64,000 nucleotides of DNA from Gemmatimonas sp. (GTDB lineage: Bacteria > Gemmatimonadota > Gemmatimonadetes > Gemmatimonadales > Gemmatimonadaceae), in NCBI RefSeq assembly GCF_031426495.1, contig NZ_JANPLK010000017.1, forward strand, positions 1-64,000, written 5' to 3'. The first letter of the stretch is position 1. Each line of letters starts with the position of its first letter. The notes under the pieces are model-generated. The model was not told where the DNA came from and made no database searches. It was given only the letters and a program-made list of their open reading frames with translations. This document shows positions 8,437 through 17,074 of this stretch, piece by piece. A program made the position numbers and the translations under genes.

Positions 8437-8961
8437 ATGGAACTGCGCATGAGTCGCCCGCAGCAACAGACGCCGGGAATAGGCAGCGCGATTCGCGCCT
8501 GGCTGGGTTTCGCGATTCTGCTGACGGCGCATTTTGCCGTGCGCCCGCTGTTCAACGGTCGCGCGAACGTCGATTTCATCATTATCGCCATTCTGTTCTC
8601 GGCCGTGCGCATGCGCCCGGGGTTGGCTGCGCTCACGGGGTTCCTGACCGGTCTCGCGGTTGACGCGCTGGCACCGGGATCATTCGGCGCGTCGGCGCTC
8701 GTACTGACCCTCGTGGCGTTCGGCGCGTCGTGGCTCAAGGCGGTGTTCTTCGCCGACCACGTGGCGCTCACGGGACTGTTCGTCTTCGCCGGCAAGTGGC
8801 TGTTCGACATCGCGATGACGTTGCTTACGGGCGGGGCGTCCGGCGCATCGCTCGTCGTGACGTTGTTGTTGTGGTCGCCGCTGTCGGCCGCGCTGACCGC
8901 GCTCCTGGCGGTGTTGTTGCTCACGGTGTTTCGTCCGCTGTATCGACCGCACACCACGTGA
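8437..8961 (+). CDS. mreD: Rod shape-determining protein MreD
   Basis: Small polytopic membrane partner of MreC in the elongasome. The product is 174 aa with about five hydrophobic helices (for example AWLGFAILLTAHFAV, VDFIIIAILFSAV, ALVLTLVAFGASWL). The family is poorly conserved, so the call rests on length, topology and position between mreC and mrdA. ATG 8437 has GGGG 8 bases upstream; ATG 8449 is an alternative. The frame is open far upstream inside mreC, but that part is Arg-rich and not coding. Confidence 0.88.
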   Translation: MELRMSRPQQQTPGIGSAIRAWLGFAILLTAHFAVRPLFNGRANVDFIIIAILFSAVRMRPGLAALTGFLTGLAVDALAPGSFGASALVLTLVAFGASWLKAVFFADHVALTGLFVFAGKWLFDIAMTLLTGGASGASLVVTLLLWSPLSAALTALLAVLLLTVFRPLYRPHTT

Positions 8962-8965
8962 TGTT

Positions 8966-10726
8966 GTGAGCTACCATCCGAATGCGATCCTTCGTCGCGC
9001 GCGACTTGCGCGTGTGCTGCTGTTCGCCTCGTTCGTGGCACTCGGCGGCGCGTTCTTCCGCGCGCAAGTGCTGCAGAACGCGGAGTACGTGTTGCAGTCG
9101 GAGAACAACCGGTTGCGCGAGGTGCCATTGCCCGGCGCCCGCGGTACGATCTACGATCGGCACGGTGAGGTGATCGCGGAGAATCTGCCGGGATACTCGG
9201 TGTCGATACTGAGTCCGACGGAAGATTCGCTGCGGTCGGCGCTCACCACGCTCTCGAAGGTGATTCAGATCGACTCCGCGCAGCAGGAACTAGCGGTGCG
9301 ACGATTCCGTCGCGCCCGCACGCGGCCGGCCGTGATTTTCAACGATGCGTCGTTTCAAGTCGTGTCGGTGCTCGAGGAACGTCGTGTCGAGTTTCCGGGG
9401 CTCATCATTCAGAGCTCGCCCAAGCGGTACTATCCGGACGGCGCCGCGATGGCGGCGCTGATCGGCTACACCGGTGAGATCGCGGAAGACGATCTCTCGA
9501 AACCGAGATACGAGAGCTACAAGGCCGGACAGCAGGTTGGAAAGACAGGCCTCGAGTTGCAGTACGAGGCGCAGTTGCGTGGCAAAGAAGGTCGCCGGTT
9601 TGTGGAAGTCGATGCGCGCAATCGTGTGGTGCGCGATGCCGGCGTTCGGCCGGAGGAACAGCCGGAAGCACCGCCGGCATTGCGCACGAACATTGATCTC
9701 GATCTTCAACGATTCGCGCACGAATACTTCGGTGATTCGCTGCGTGGCGCGGTGGTGGCTCTCGATCCCAAAACAGGCGGTGTACTCTCGCTGTACAGCG
9801 CGCCGAGCTACGACATCAACAAGTTCATCGGTGGCGTGTCGAGCAGCTTCTACGAAAGCCTTCGGGTAGATCCGCACCGGCCGCTCGTGAACCGCGCGCT
9901 CTCGGGAACGTACGCGCCGGCGTCGACGTGGAAACTGGCCACGGCGATCATTGGTATGGAGCTGGGGTTGGTGACCATGGACACCCGCATGCAGACGCCG
10001 TGCACGGGCGGCTACTATTACGGTCGTGTGTTCAAGTGCTGGGACAAGCGTGGGCACGGTGATGTGACCTTGGCGCAAGCGATCGCGAAGTCGTGCGACG
10101 TCTACTTCTATCAGCTTGGGCTCAAGATCGGCCTCACGCGATTGCTGGCGGGGGGCGTGTCGCTGGGGTTTCGTGATAGCACCGGCGTCGACCTCCCCAA
10201 CGAGCGCACACCGCGTTGGCCCGAATCGACCGCGTACTTCGATAAGCGGTACGGCTCACGTGGTTGGAATCGCTCGGTCGTGTTGAGTCTGGCGATCGGC
10301 CAGGCGGACAACGCGCAGACGCCACTCAGTATGGCGCGTTTCTATGCCGCGATGGCCACTGACGGGATGGCCCCCACGCCCCAAGTCGTCATGCGCGACC
10401 CGGAACGCAAGCAAATTCTCAATCTCGACAAGGCCCAACTGGCGAGCATTCAACTGGCGCTCGCCGACGTGGTCTCCCGCGGCACGGCTGCCGGCGCACA
10501 GATTCAGGGTTTGACTATCGCCGGGAAGACCGGAACGGCACAGGTGAACGGCCAGCTCGACAATGCGTGGTTTGTGGGATACGCGCCGGCGAACGATCCC
10601 AAGATCGTGCTGGCCATCATCATCGAGGAGGGGCTTCACGGGTCCACGGCCGCTCGCGCCGCCACCAAGATGATGGAACGCTATCTCAAGACGCGGTTGA
10701 CGATGACCGCCATCGTCAACGACTGA
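8966..10726 (+). CDS. mrdA: Penicillin-binding protein 2 (transpeptidase)
   Basis: Cross-links peptidoglycan during elongation, paired with RodA. The product is 586 aa from GTG 8966. It has one membrane helix near residues 15-33, then the dimerisation domain including RGTIYDRHGEVIA, then the transpeptidase domain. The active-site Ser is S320 in STWK, the second motif is SCD at 376-378 and the third is KTGT at 521-524. An Asp in the second motif is typical of PBP2. The start is 4 bases after mreD. Confidence 0.96.
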   Translation: MSYHPNAILRRARLARVLLFASFVALGGAFFRAQVLQNAEYVLQSENNRLREVPLPGARGTIYDRHGEVIAENLPGYSVSILSPTEDSLRSALTTLSKVIQIDSAQQELAVRRFRRARTRPAVIFNDASFQVVSVLEERRVEFPGLIIQSSPKRYYPDGAAMAALIGYTGEIAEDDLSKPRYESYKAGQQVGKTGLELQYEAQLRGKEGRRFVEVDARNRVVRDAGVRPEEQPEAPPALRTNIDLDLQRFAHEYFGDSLRGAVVALDPKTGGVLSLYSAPSYDINKFIGGVSSSFYESLRVDPHRPLVNRALSGTYAPASTWKLATAIIGMELGLVTMDTRMQTPCTGGYYYGRVFKCWDKRGHGDVTLAQAIAKSCDVYFYQLGLKIGLTRLLAGGVSLGFRDSTGVDLPNERTPRWPESTAYFDKRYGSRGWNRSVVLSLAIGQADNAQTPLSMARFYAAMATDGMAPTPQVVMRDPERKQILNLDKAQLASIQLALADVVSRGTAAGAQIQGLTIAGKTGTAQVNGQLDNAWFVGYAPANDPKIVLAIIIEEGLHGSTAARAATKMMERYLKTRLTMTAIVND

Positions 10727-10738
10727 GGCAGCGCGCAC

Positions 10739-12004
10739 ATGGCCGGTATTTCCGTTCTGCGCAGGCAGAGTATCGACGTTCCGCTATTGGTGATCGCGTT
10801 GCTGCTCACGGGCTTCGGCATCGCCATGGTCTTCTCGGCGGGGCAGATCGACAGCCCGACGCCGATCATCGAGAATGCATGGAAGCGGCAGCTCGGCTGG
10901 TTTGGCGCGGCGCTGATGGCCACGTGGGTCATCTCGCGCGGCTCGGTGCGGTTGATCGAATGGAGCGCCTGGCCGCTGTACGCCTTGAGTTGCACGCTGC
11001 TGCTGCTCGTGCTGTTTGTGGGCACTGGCGCCGGCACGGCGGCGAGTGTGAAGGGATGGCTCAGTATCGGTGGCGTGCGCATCGGTCAGCCGGCGGAATT
11101 GGCGAAGCTCGCGACGACGCTCATGCTCGCGCGCGTGCTCGCCGCGCGGCGCGAATCGATCCGTTCACTCGTGGATCTGTGGCGACCGCTGCTCGTGGTG
11201 GGCGTGCCGTGGCTGCTTGTTATGGCGCAGCCCGACCTCGGGACCGGCATCGTGTTCATCGGGATCTGCTTCGCCATGCTCTTCTGGGCCGGCGTGCCGT
11301 GGCCGCTGCTGCTGCTGTTGGCCAGTCCGGGCATCAGCCTCGTGCTTGCGTTCAGCACGGGCATCTGGGGCGCATGGTTTCTGATTCTCGTCGCGCTAGT
11401 GCTTTGGTATCGCCCATATCTCCTCGAAGGCGTCGTCATCGTGTTGATGAACGTGATCATGGGTGGCGTGGCGCCGATTCTCTGGGACAAGCTCAAGCCA
11501 TATCAGCAGAAGCGACTGCTCGTGTTTCTCGATCCGAACGTCGATCCGCAGGCTTCCGGCTATCACGTCACGCAGAGCAAGGTGGCGATCGGCTCGGGGG
11601 GACTGTTCGGCAAGGGCTTCACGCTCGGCAGTCAGAAGCGGCTCAAGTTCCTTCCGGAGCGGCACACCGACTTCATATTCTCCGTGGTCGGTGAGGAGCT
11701 CGGATTCATCGGCGTGAGCATCGCGCTGTCCCTGTTCCTCGCGCTCTTCCTGCGCACCACGCGGGTGGCCTCGCGGGCCAACGACGCCTTCCCGAGTCTG
11801 GTCGCCTTCGGCTTGGTCTCGGCGTGGTTCGTGCACGTCATGGTGAATGTGGGCATGACACTCAACCTCATGCCCGTGACCGGTATTCCGCTGCCGTTCT
11901 TCAGCTACGGCGGTTCGTTCCTGTTGGTCAGTTGGACGGCGGTTGCCGTCCTCCTCCGCATCTCCGCCGAAGGGCGTGGTCAGCCGGACGCGATTGGTCT
12001 CTGA
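10739..12004 (+). CDS. rodA: Peptidoglycan glycosyltransferase RodA
   Basis: SEDS-family polymerase that builds glycan strands with PBP2. The 421-aa product has about ten membrane helices. Family motifs visible include KGWLSIGGVRIGQPAELAK, the catalytic-region WDKLKPYQQKRL and FLDPNVDP, the stretch containing ERHTDFIFSVVGEELGF, and the C-terminal GIPLPFFSYGGSFL. Last gene of the mre operon, 12 bases after mrdA. Confidence 0.96.
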   Translation: MAGISVLRRQSIDVPLLVIALLLTGFGIAMVFSAGQIDSPTPIIENAWKRQLGWFGAALMATWVISRGSVRLIEWSAWPLYALSCTLLLLVLFVGTGAGTAASVKGWLSIGGVRIGQPAELAKLATTLMLARVLAARRESIRSLVDLWRPLLVVGVPWLLVMAQPDLGTGIVFIGICFAMLFWAGVPWPLLLLLASPGISLVLAFSTGIWGAWFLILVALVLWYRPYLLEGVVIVLMNVIMGGVAPILWDKLKPYQQKRLLVFLDPNVDPQASGYHVTQSKVAIGSGGLFGKGFTLGSQKRLKFLPERHTDFIFSVVGEELGFIGVSIALSLFLALFLRTTRVASRANDAFPSLVAFGLVSAWFVHVMVNVGMTLNLMPVTGIPLPFFSYGGSFLLVSWTAVAVLLRISAEGRGQPDAIGL

Positions 12005-12036
12005 GCGATCGGGACACCAATCTCGGCTGTGCGCAA

Positions 12037-12060
12037 GGTCTAGCCTTCGAAGGCCGGACC
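12037..12060 (+). other. Hairpin in the accD leader
   Basis: GGTC(TA)GCCTTC pairs with GAAGGC(CG)GACC: a 6-bp inner stem with no loop bases left over, plus a 4-bp outer stem across a 2x2 mismatch. It lies between the rodA stop and the accD ribosome site (AGGAG at 12070-12074). It could be a weak terminator for the mre operon or an attenuator. There is no T-run. Confidence 0.3.
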
Positions 12061-12077
12061 GCCAACATTAGGAGTCT

Positions 12078-12944
12078 ATGGCCTGGTTCCGGAAGGATAA
12101 AAAGCCCCGACAGCCGCGACGCGAGCGTCTCGAGATTCCTCCTGACACCTGGGAGAAATGCGAGGCCTGCGGGCATACGGATATTCGCGACAAGTTCCTG
12201 CGAAATCTCAACGTCTGCCCCGCGTGCGATTTCCATCGCCGTGTTCGGGCGTGGGATTACGCCGCGATGCTGCTCGATGAAGGCTCGACCGTTGAAGTGG
12301 GAAGCGAGCTGCGATCCGTCGATCCGCTCGGCTTTCCCGATTATCCTGCCCGCCTCAAGCGGGCCCTGACAAACGCTGGTGACAGCGACGCCATTCTCAC
12401 CGTGACGGGGCTCCTCGAAGGGCTCCCCGTCGGGATCGGCATCATGGACTTCGCGTTCATGGGTGGCTCGATGGGCTCGGTCGTGGGCGAGAAGATTGCG
12501 CGCCTCGGGCAGCGGTCGCTCGAGAAGAAGCACCCGCTCGTCATCGTCTGCGCCTCAGGCGGCGCCCGCATGCAAGAGGGCATTCTCTCCCTGATGCAGA
12601 TGGCGAAGACGTCGGCCGTGCTCTCGCAGTTGGCCGAACGTCGCATTCCGTACATTTCCGTGCTGACCAACCCGACCACGGGCGGTGTCAGCGCCAGTTT
12701 CGCGATGCTGGGTGATGCGATCCTGGCCGAGCCGGGTGCCGTGATTGGCTTCGCCGGACCGCGCGTCATCAAGCAGACGCTGGGGCAGGACCTCCCCGAG
12801 GGATTTCAGACGGCGGAGTTTCTTCTCGAGAAGGGCATGGTCGATCAGGTCGTGCATCGGAAGGAGCTGCGGGATACGCTTTCTCGGCTCATGCGGCATA
12901 TGACTGGACGTCCCGCGTCGGCGGGGCACGCGCAGGAAAGCTGA
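12078..12944 (+). CDS. accD: Acetyl-CoA carboxylase carboxyltransferase subunit beta
   Basis: With AccA, transfers CO2 from biotin to acetyl-CoA to make malonyl-CoA for fatty acids. The 288-aa product carries the N-terminal four-Cys zinc finger (C28, C31, C47, C50) and then a crotonase-like carboxyltransferase fold with ASGGARMQEG, NPTTGGVSASFA and IGFAGPRVIKQT. AGGAG lies just before ATG. No accA is adjacent; folC follows, a neighbour often seen with accD. Confidence 0.97.
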   Translation: MAWFRKDKKPRQPRRERLEIPPDTWEKCEACGHTDIRDKFLRNLNVCPACDFHRRVRAWDYAAMLLDEGSTVEVGSELRSVDPLGFPDYPARLKRALTNAGDSDAILTVTGLLEGLPVGIGIMDFAFMGGSMGSVVGEKIARLGQRSLEKKHPLVIVCASGGARMQEGILSLMQMAKTSAVLSQLAERRIPYISVLTNPTTGGVSASFAMLGDAILAEPGAVIGFAGPRVIKQTLGQDLPEGFQTAEFLLEKGMVDQVVHRKELRDTLSRLMRHMTGRPASAGHAQES

Positions 12945-12994
12945 GCTCGAACCCGCTGGCCCCACCGCCGCAATCGGCGGCTGAACGGGCTTCG

Positions 12995-14278
12995 ATGGCC
13001 GATTCGGCATATCACGACGCGCTCCGCCGGCTGTTCTCGCGTACCGGCGGCGCCTGGCGTCTTGGGCTTGAGCGAGTCTCGGAATTGCTGGCGTTGCTCG
13101 GCGATCCCCACCGGACCTATCCTGTCTTTCACGTGGCGGGTACGAACGGCAAGGGCAGCACCGTGGCCACGCTCGATGCCATGCTGCGCGGTTCCGGCCT
13201 TCGCGTCGGTCGGTACACGTCGCCTCACTTGGTGGATTTCGCCGAGCGGGTGGTCGTTGATGGCGCGCCCATGCCACATGATGCCATCACCATGTGGTTA
13301 GACCGGTGGGAGCCGGAGATGACGCGTCTCGGCGCGACCTTCTTCGAGGCGACCACGGCCATGGCTCTCGACTGGTTCGCCGTTCAGCAGGTCGATGTGG
13401 CGATTGTAGAAGTCGGCTTGGGTGGGCGACTCGATGCCACCAACACCGTTTATCCGGTGGCGGCCGCGGTCACGCAAATCGGCTTCGATCATGTCGAGTT
13501 TCTGGGTGATACGCTGGTGTTGATCGCCGGCGAGAAAGCCGGCATCTACAAGCCCGGAGCGGTGGCCGTTGTCGGCGAGGCGCGGCCGGAGATTCGTGCG
13601 CTCCTCACGGATCGCGCCGAAGCGGTGGGGGCCGATCCCGTGCTCGTCACCGGTCGTGATTGGCAGGTGCGGGACATTTCCGTGGGCGGCGCCGGCACAT
13701 CCTTCACGCTCGTGACGCCAGACGGCGAGCGTCAGTTGACGACGCCGCTGATCGGCGAGTTTCAAGCGCACAACGCGGGCGTGGCCTTGGCCATGCTCCG
13801 AGGCGCAGGCGGACGCTGGCTCGACATCGAGCGGAATGCGGCGGCGCTGCTGCCCGGGGTCCGGCTGTCCGGACGCTTTCATCGCGCCGGTCCGTGGCTC
13901 TTTGACGTGGCGCACAACGCCGACGGCGCGGCGACGGTGGCGGCCAATCTGCTCGAGGTTGGTGCGCCGTTACCCGTGAGCGCCGTTGTCTGCGTGCTCC
14001 GCGACAAGGATTGGGCGGGCATTCTCCGCGCGGTGGCGCGGGTCGCGACGCAGATCGTGGTAACCATGGCGCCCACGGCCCCGGTGGCGCGCGCGTGGAA
14101 TCTGGACGAGGTCACGGCGTGGGCTGAGGCCGAAGGGCTGCCAGTCCAGCGTGTCGACGATTTCGCGCTAGCGCTCGAACGCGCTCGTCATCAAGCGGCC
14201 ACCGTGCTGGTGACTGGATCATTTCATACCGTCGGTGATGCCATGGAGCGGTTGCAGGTCGATCCGCTCGCTCGGTAA
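12995..14278 (+). CDS. folC: Folylpolyglutamate synthase / dihydrofolate synthase
   Basis: Adds glutamate to dihydropteroate and to folates using ATP. The 427-aa product shows the P-loop GTNGKGST near residue 50, the TSPHLVDFAERVVVDG loop, VEVGLGGRLDATN, the GEKAGIYKPG lysine region, and the C-terminal ligase segment with DVAHNADGA. It is standard length, 50 bases after accD. The gap contains a small CCGCCG/CGGCGG hairpin (12965-12980) with no T-run. Confidence 0.95.
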   Translation: MADSAYHDALRRLFSRTGGAWRLGLERVSELLALLGDPHRTYPVFHVAGTNGKGSTVATLDAMLRGSGLRVGRYTSPHLVDFAERVVVDGAPMPHDAITMWLDRWEPEMTRLGATFFEATTAMALDWFAVQQVDVAIVEVGLGGRLDATNTVYPVAAAVTQIGFDHVEFLGDTLVLIAGEKAGIYKPGAVAVVGEARPEIRALLTDRAEAVGADPVLVTGRDWQVRDISVGGAGTSFTLVTPDGERQLTTPLIGEFQAHNAGVALAMLRGAGGRWLDIERNAAALLPGVRLSGRFHRAGPWLFDVAHNADGAATVAANLLEVGAPLPVSAVVCVLRDKDWAGILRAVARVATQIVVTMAPTAPVARAWNLDEVTAWAEAEGLPVQRVDDFALALERARHQAATVLVTGSFHTVGDAMERLQVDPLAR

Positions 14279-14287
14279 CTTTCAAGG

Positions 14288-15604
14288 ATGCCTCCAAAGC
14301 TCCTCCCGGGTTTCCGAGATTTCTATCCCGAGCAGTTCGCCGAGCGAGCCCACATCTTCGAGACCTGGCGCCGCATCGTGCGGCGCTATGCGTTTCAGGA
14401 GTATGACGGGCCGCCGCTCGAGCCGCTCGAGCTGTATACGCAGAAGAGCGGCGACGAGATCGTCGGTCAGCTGTTCGAGTTCGTCGACAAAGGTGAACGT
14501 GCGGTCGCCATGCGTCCCGAGATGACACCGACGTTCGCCCGCATGGTCGGGGCGCGCGCGCAAACGCTGCGCAAGCCGGTGCGCTGGTTCTCGATGCCGC
14601 AACTGTTCCGCTACGAGCGGACGCAGAAGGGTCGCCTCCGCGAGCACTTTCAGCTGAACGTCGACATCGTCGGTGAAGCCGACGTCCTCGCCGATGCCGA
14701 ACTGCTGTCGGTGGCCGTGGAGATCATGGCGGCGTTCGGGTTGACAGCGAGCGACGTGCGGGCGCGCGTGAGCGATCGCCGATTGCTGAACGGACTGCTC
14801 GCGCACCTCGCCATCGACGAGCCCACGTGGCCGGCGGTGTACGCTGTGCTCGACAAGCTCGAACGTCAGCCGCAGGAGATCTCGGCCGAGAAGCTGGCGG
14901 CCGCCGCATTACCGCCGGCGACCGTCGACGCGATTCTGGGATTCGCGACGCTGGACTTCGCCACGCTGCAATCGCGGTATGGTCAGGCACCCGAGGTTGC
15001 ACCGCATGTGGAGCGATTTGCCCAGTACGTCGCGCACTGCGACGCCTTGGGCATCGCCGATTGGCTGCGCTTCGACCTCACGATCGTGCGCGGGCTCGCG
15101 TACTACACCGGCATCGTATTCGAACTCTTCGACAACATCGGCGAGTTCCGGGCGATCTGCGGCGGCGGACGGTACGACAACCTGCTCAAGTCGCTCGGCG
15201 GCACCGATCTGCCCGCGCTCGGATTCGGCATGGGCGACGTCGTGCTCGGCGAGCTGCTGAAAGCGCGCGGATTGATGAAGGCGCCGGCACCGTCGGTCGC
15301 CCTCTGGATCGCGCAGGCACCGGACAGTGCGTCGTATCCCAACGCAATGCTGCAGACGGCGGCGCGACTGCGGGCCGACGGACATGCGGTGGAGTTTGCG
15401 TTGCGCGAGCAGCGCGTGGAGAAGCAGTTGGAAGCCGCTCGGAAAGCCGGTAGTCTCGCCACGATCGTGGTGGATACGGCCGACGCCGCGCCGAGTTACC
15501 GCGCCCGCGCGGCCGGCGCGGAGGAAGCAATCGTGCGGACCCTTGATGCCCTGAGCACGTGGGCATCGTCGACGTTGAATCGAACGGATACCAGCCATGA
15601 GTGA
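14288..15604 (+). CDS. hisS: Histidine--tRNA ligase
   Basis: Class II synthetase charging tRNA-His. The product is 438 aa. Motif 1 region is PGFRDFYPEQF, motif 2 is QLFRYERTQKGRLREHFQ, the His-specific motif is RGLAYYTGIVFE, followed by ICGGGRYDNL and motif 3 GFGMGDVVL. A C-terminal anticodon-binding fold follows. It overlaps the proS start by 8 bases, so translation is probably coupled. Confidence 0.96.
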   Translation: MPPKLLPGFRDFYPEQFAERAHIFETWRRIVRRYAFQEYDGPPLEPLELYTQKSGDEIVGQLFEFVDKGERAVAMRPEMTPTFARMVGARAQTLRKPVRWFSMPQLFRYERTQKGRLREHFQLNVDIVGEADVLADAELLSVAVEIMAAFGLTASDVRARVSDRRLLNGLLAHLAIDEPTWPAVYAVLDKLERQPQEISAEKLAAAALPPATVDAILGFATLDFATLQSRYGQAPEVAPHVERFAQYVAHCDALGIADWLRFDLTIVRGLAYYTGIVFELFDNIGEFRAICGGGRYDNLLKSLGGTDLPALGFGMGDVVLGELLKARGLMKAPAPSVALWIAQAPDSASYPNAMLQTAARLRADGHAVEFALREQRVEKQLEAARKAGSLATIVVDTADAAPSYRARAAGAEEAIVRTLDALSTWASSTLNRTDTSHE

Positions 15605-17066
15605 CGACAAGAAACTGACCACACGCGCCGACAACTTCAGCGAGTGGTACAACGAGTTGGTCCTGCGTTCGGAGCTCGCCGACTATTCGCCAGTGCGCGG
15701 GTGCATGGTCATCCGGCCGCACGGCTATGGCATCTGGGAGCGCATGCAGCGCGCGCTCGACGACATGTTCAAGGCGACCGGTCACGTGAACGCCTACTTC
15801 CCGCTGTTCATTCCGGAGAGCTTCCTCTCGAAGGAAGCGGAGCACGTGGAAGGCTTCGCGCCGGAATGCGCCGTCGTCACGATGGGTGGCGGCAAAGTGC
15901 TCGAGGAACGTCTCGTGGTGCGCCCCACGTCGGAGACGATCATCTACTCCATGTTCGCAAAGTGGGTGCAGAGCTATCGCGACTTGCCGTTGCTGTACAA
16001 TCAGTGGGCGAACGTCGTGCGCTGGGAGATGCGCACACGCCTGTTCCTGCGCACCATGGAGTTTCTCTGGCAGGAAGGCCATACGGCGCACGCCACGCAC
16101 GACGAGGCCGAGGAAGAGACGCGTCGCATGCTGGGCGTGTACCGTGAGTTCATGGAAGGCTACATGGCCATGCCCGTGATCACTGGGCAGAAGACGAACT
16201 CCGAGAAGTTCGCCGGCGCGCTGCGCACGTACGCCTGTGAAGCGATGATGCAGGACAACAAGGCGCTGCAGGCCGGCACGTCGCACAACCTCGGACAGAA
16301 TTTCGCGAAGGCGTTCGACCTCAGCTTCCAGAACGAGCAGGGCGAACAGGCGTTCGCATGGAACACCAGCTGGGGCGTCTCCACGCGCATGATTGGCGGC
16401 CTCGTGATGACGCACGGCGACGACGCGGGACTTCGCCTTCCGCCAAAGCTCACGCCGATTCAGCTGGTGATCGTGCCGATCTGGAAGACCGAAGAGGAGC
16501 GCGCGGCCACCGTCGAGATGGCGAAGCGTATCGCCGATGATCTGGGCAGCTTCAAGCGCCCGGACCACGAGCGGATCCGCGTGCACGTGGACGACCGCAT
16601 CGGGGTGAAGCCCGGCGCGAAGTACTATCACTGGGAGTTGCGCGGCATTCCGCTGCGCATGGAAATCGGTCCTCGCGATTTGGCGTCCAACACCGGCATG
16701 CTGGCGCGTCGCGACACCCGTGAGAAGCGCCCCATCAGCTTCGACACCCTGCGCACCGAATTGCCCGCCGTGCTCGATACGATTCAAGCGGACATGCTCG
16801 CCGCGGCCCGTGCCCGAGTGGAAGCGAACACGATCCGCGAGCGCATCAGCTACGACAAGTTCAAGGAAGTGATGGACGGCCCGGGCGCGTTCGTGTATGC
16901 CGGTTGGAACGGTGATCCGGCGGTGGAACAACAGGTCAAGGAAGAGACGAAGGCGACGATCCGCGTCATTCCCGATCTGGAATACCGCTCGCCGGAAGCA
17001 CCCACGACGTGCATGGTGACGGGTGAGCCGGCGAAGTATGAGGTCGTGTGGGCTCGCTCGTACTGA
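15597..17066 (+). CDS. proS: Proline--tRNA ligase, archaeal/eukaryotic type
   Basis: Charges tRNA-Pro. At 489 aa and lacking the long editing insertion of the E. coli form, it belongs to the shorter ProS type. Visible are the start region DNFSEWYNELVLRSELADYSP, RPTSET, RWEMRTRLFLRTMEFLWQEGHTAH, and a C-terminal extension ending in an aromatic residue (ARSY). The C-terminal zinc-binding module appears degenerate: of the four Cys expected, I see only one (CMVTGEPAKY). Confidence 0.95.
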   Translation: MSDDKKLTTRADNFSEWYNELVLRSELADYSPVRGCMVIRPHGYGIWERMQRALDDMFKATGHVNAYFPLFIPESFLSKEAEHVEGFAPECAVVTMGGGKVLEERLVVRPTSETIIYSMFAKWVQSYRDLPLLYNQWANVVRWEMRTRLFLRTMEFLWQEGHTAHATHDEAEEETRRMLGVYREFMEGYMAMPVITGQKTNSEKFAGALRTYACEAMMQDNKALQAGTSHNLGQNFAKAFDLSFQNEQGEQAFAWNTSWGVSTRMIGGLVMTHGDDAGLRLPPKLTPIQLVIVPIWKTEEERAATVEMAKRIADDLGSFKRPDHERIRVHVDDRIGVKPGAKYYHWELRGIPLRMEIGPRDLASNTGMLARRDTREKRPISFDTLRTELPAVLDTIQADMLAAARARVEANTIRERISYDKFKEVMDGPGAFVYAGWNGDPAVEQQVKEETKATIRVIPDLEYRSPEAPTTCMVTGEPAKYEVVWARSY

Positions 17067-17074
17067 ACGACGCG

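Noticed and set aside
10091..10099. Possible loss of the SxN motif in PBP2 (SCD instead)
   Set aside because: An Asp at this position is usual for PBP2-class transpeptidases, so it is not a defect.
12965..12980. CCGCCG-CAAT-CGGCGG hairpin between accD and folC as a terminator
   Set aside because: Six base pairs with no T-run inside what looks like one operon; too weak to call.
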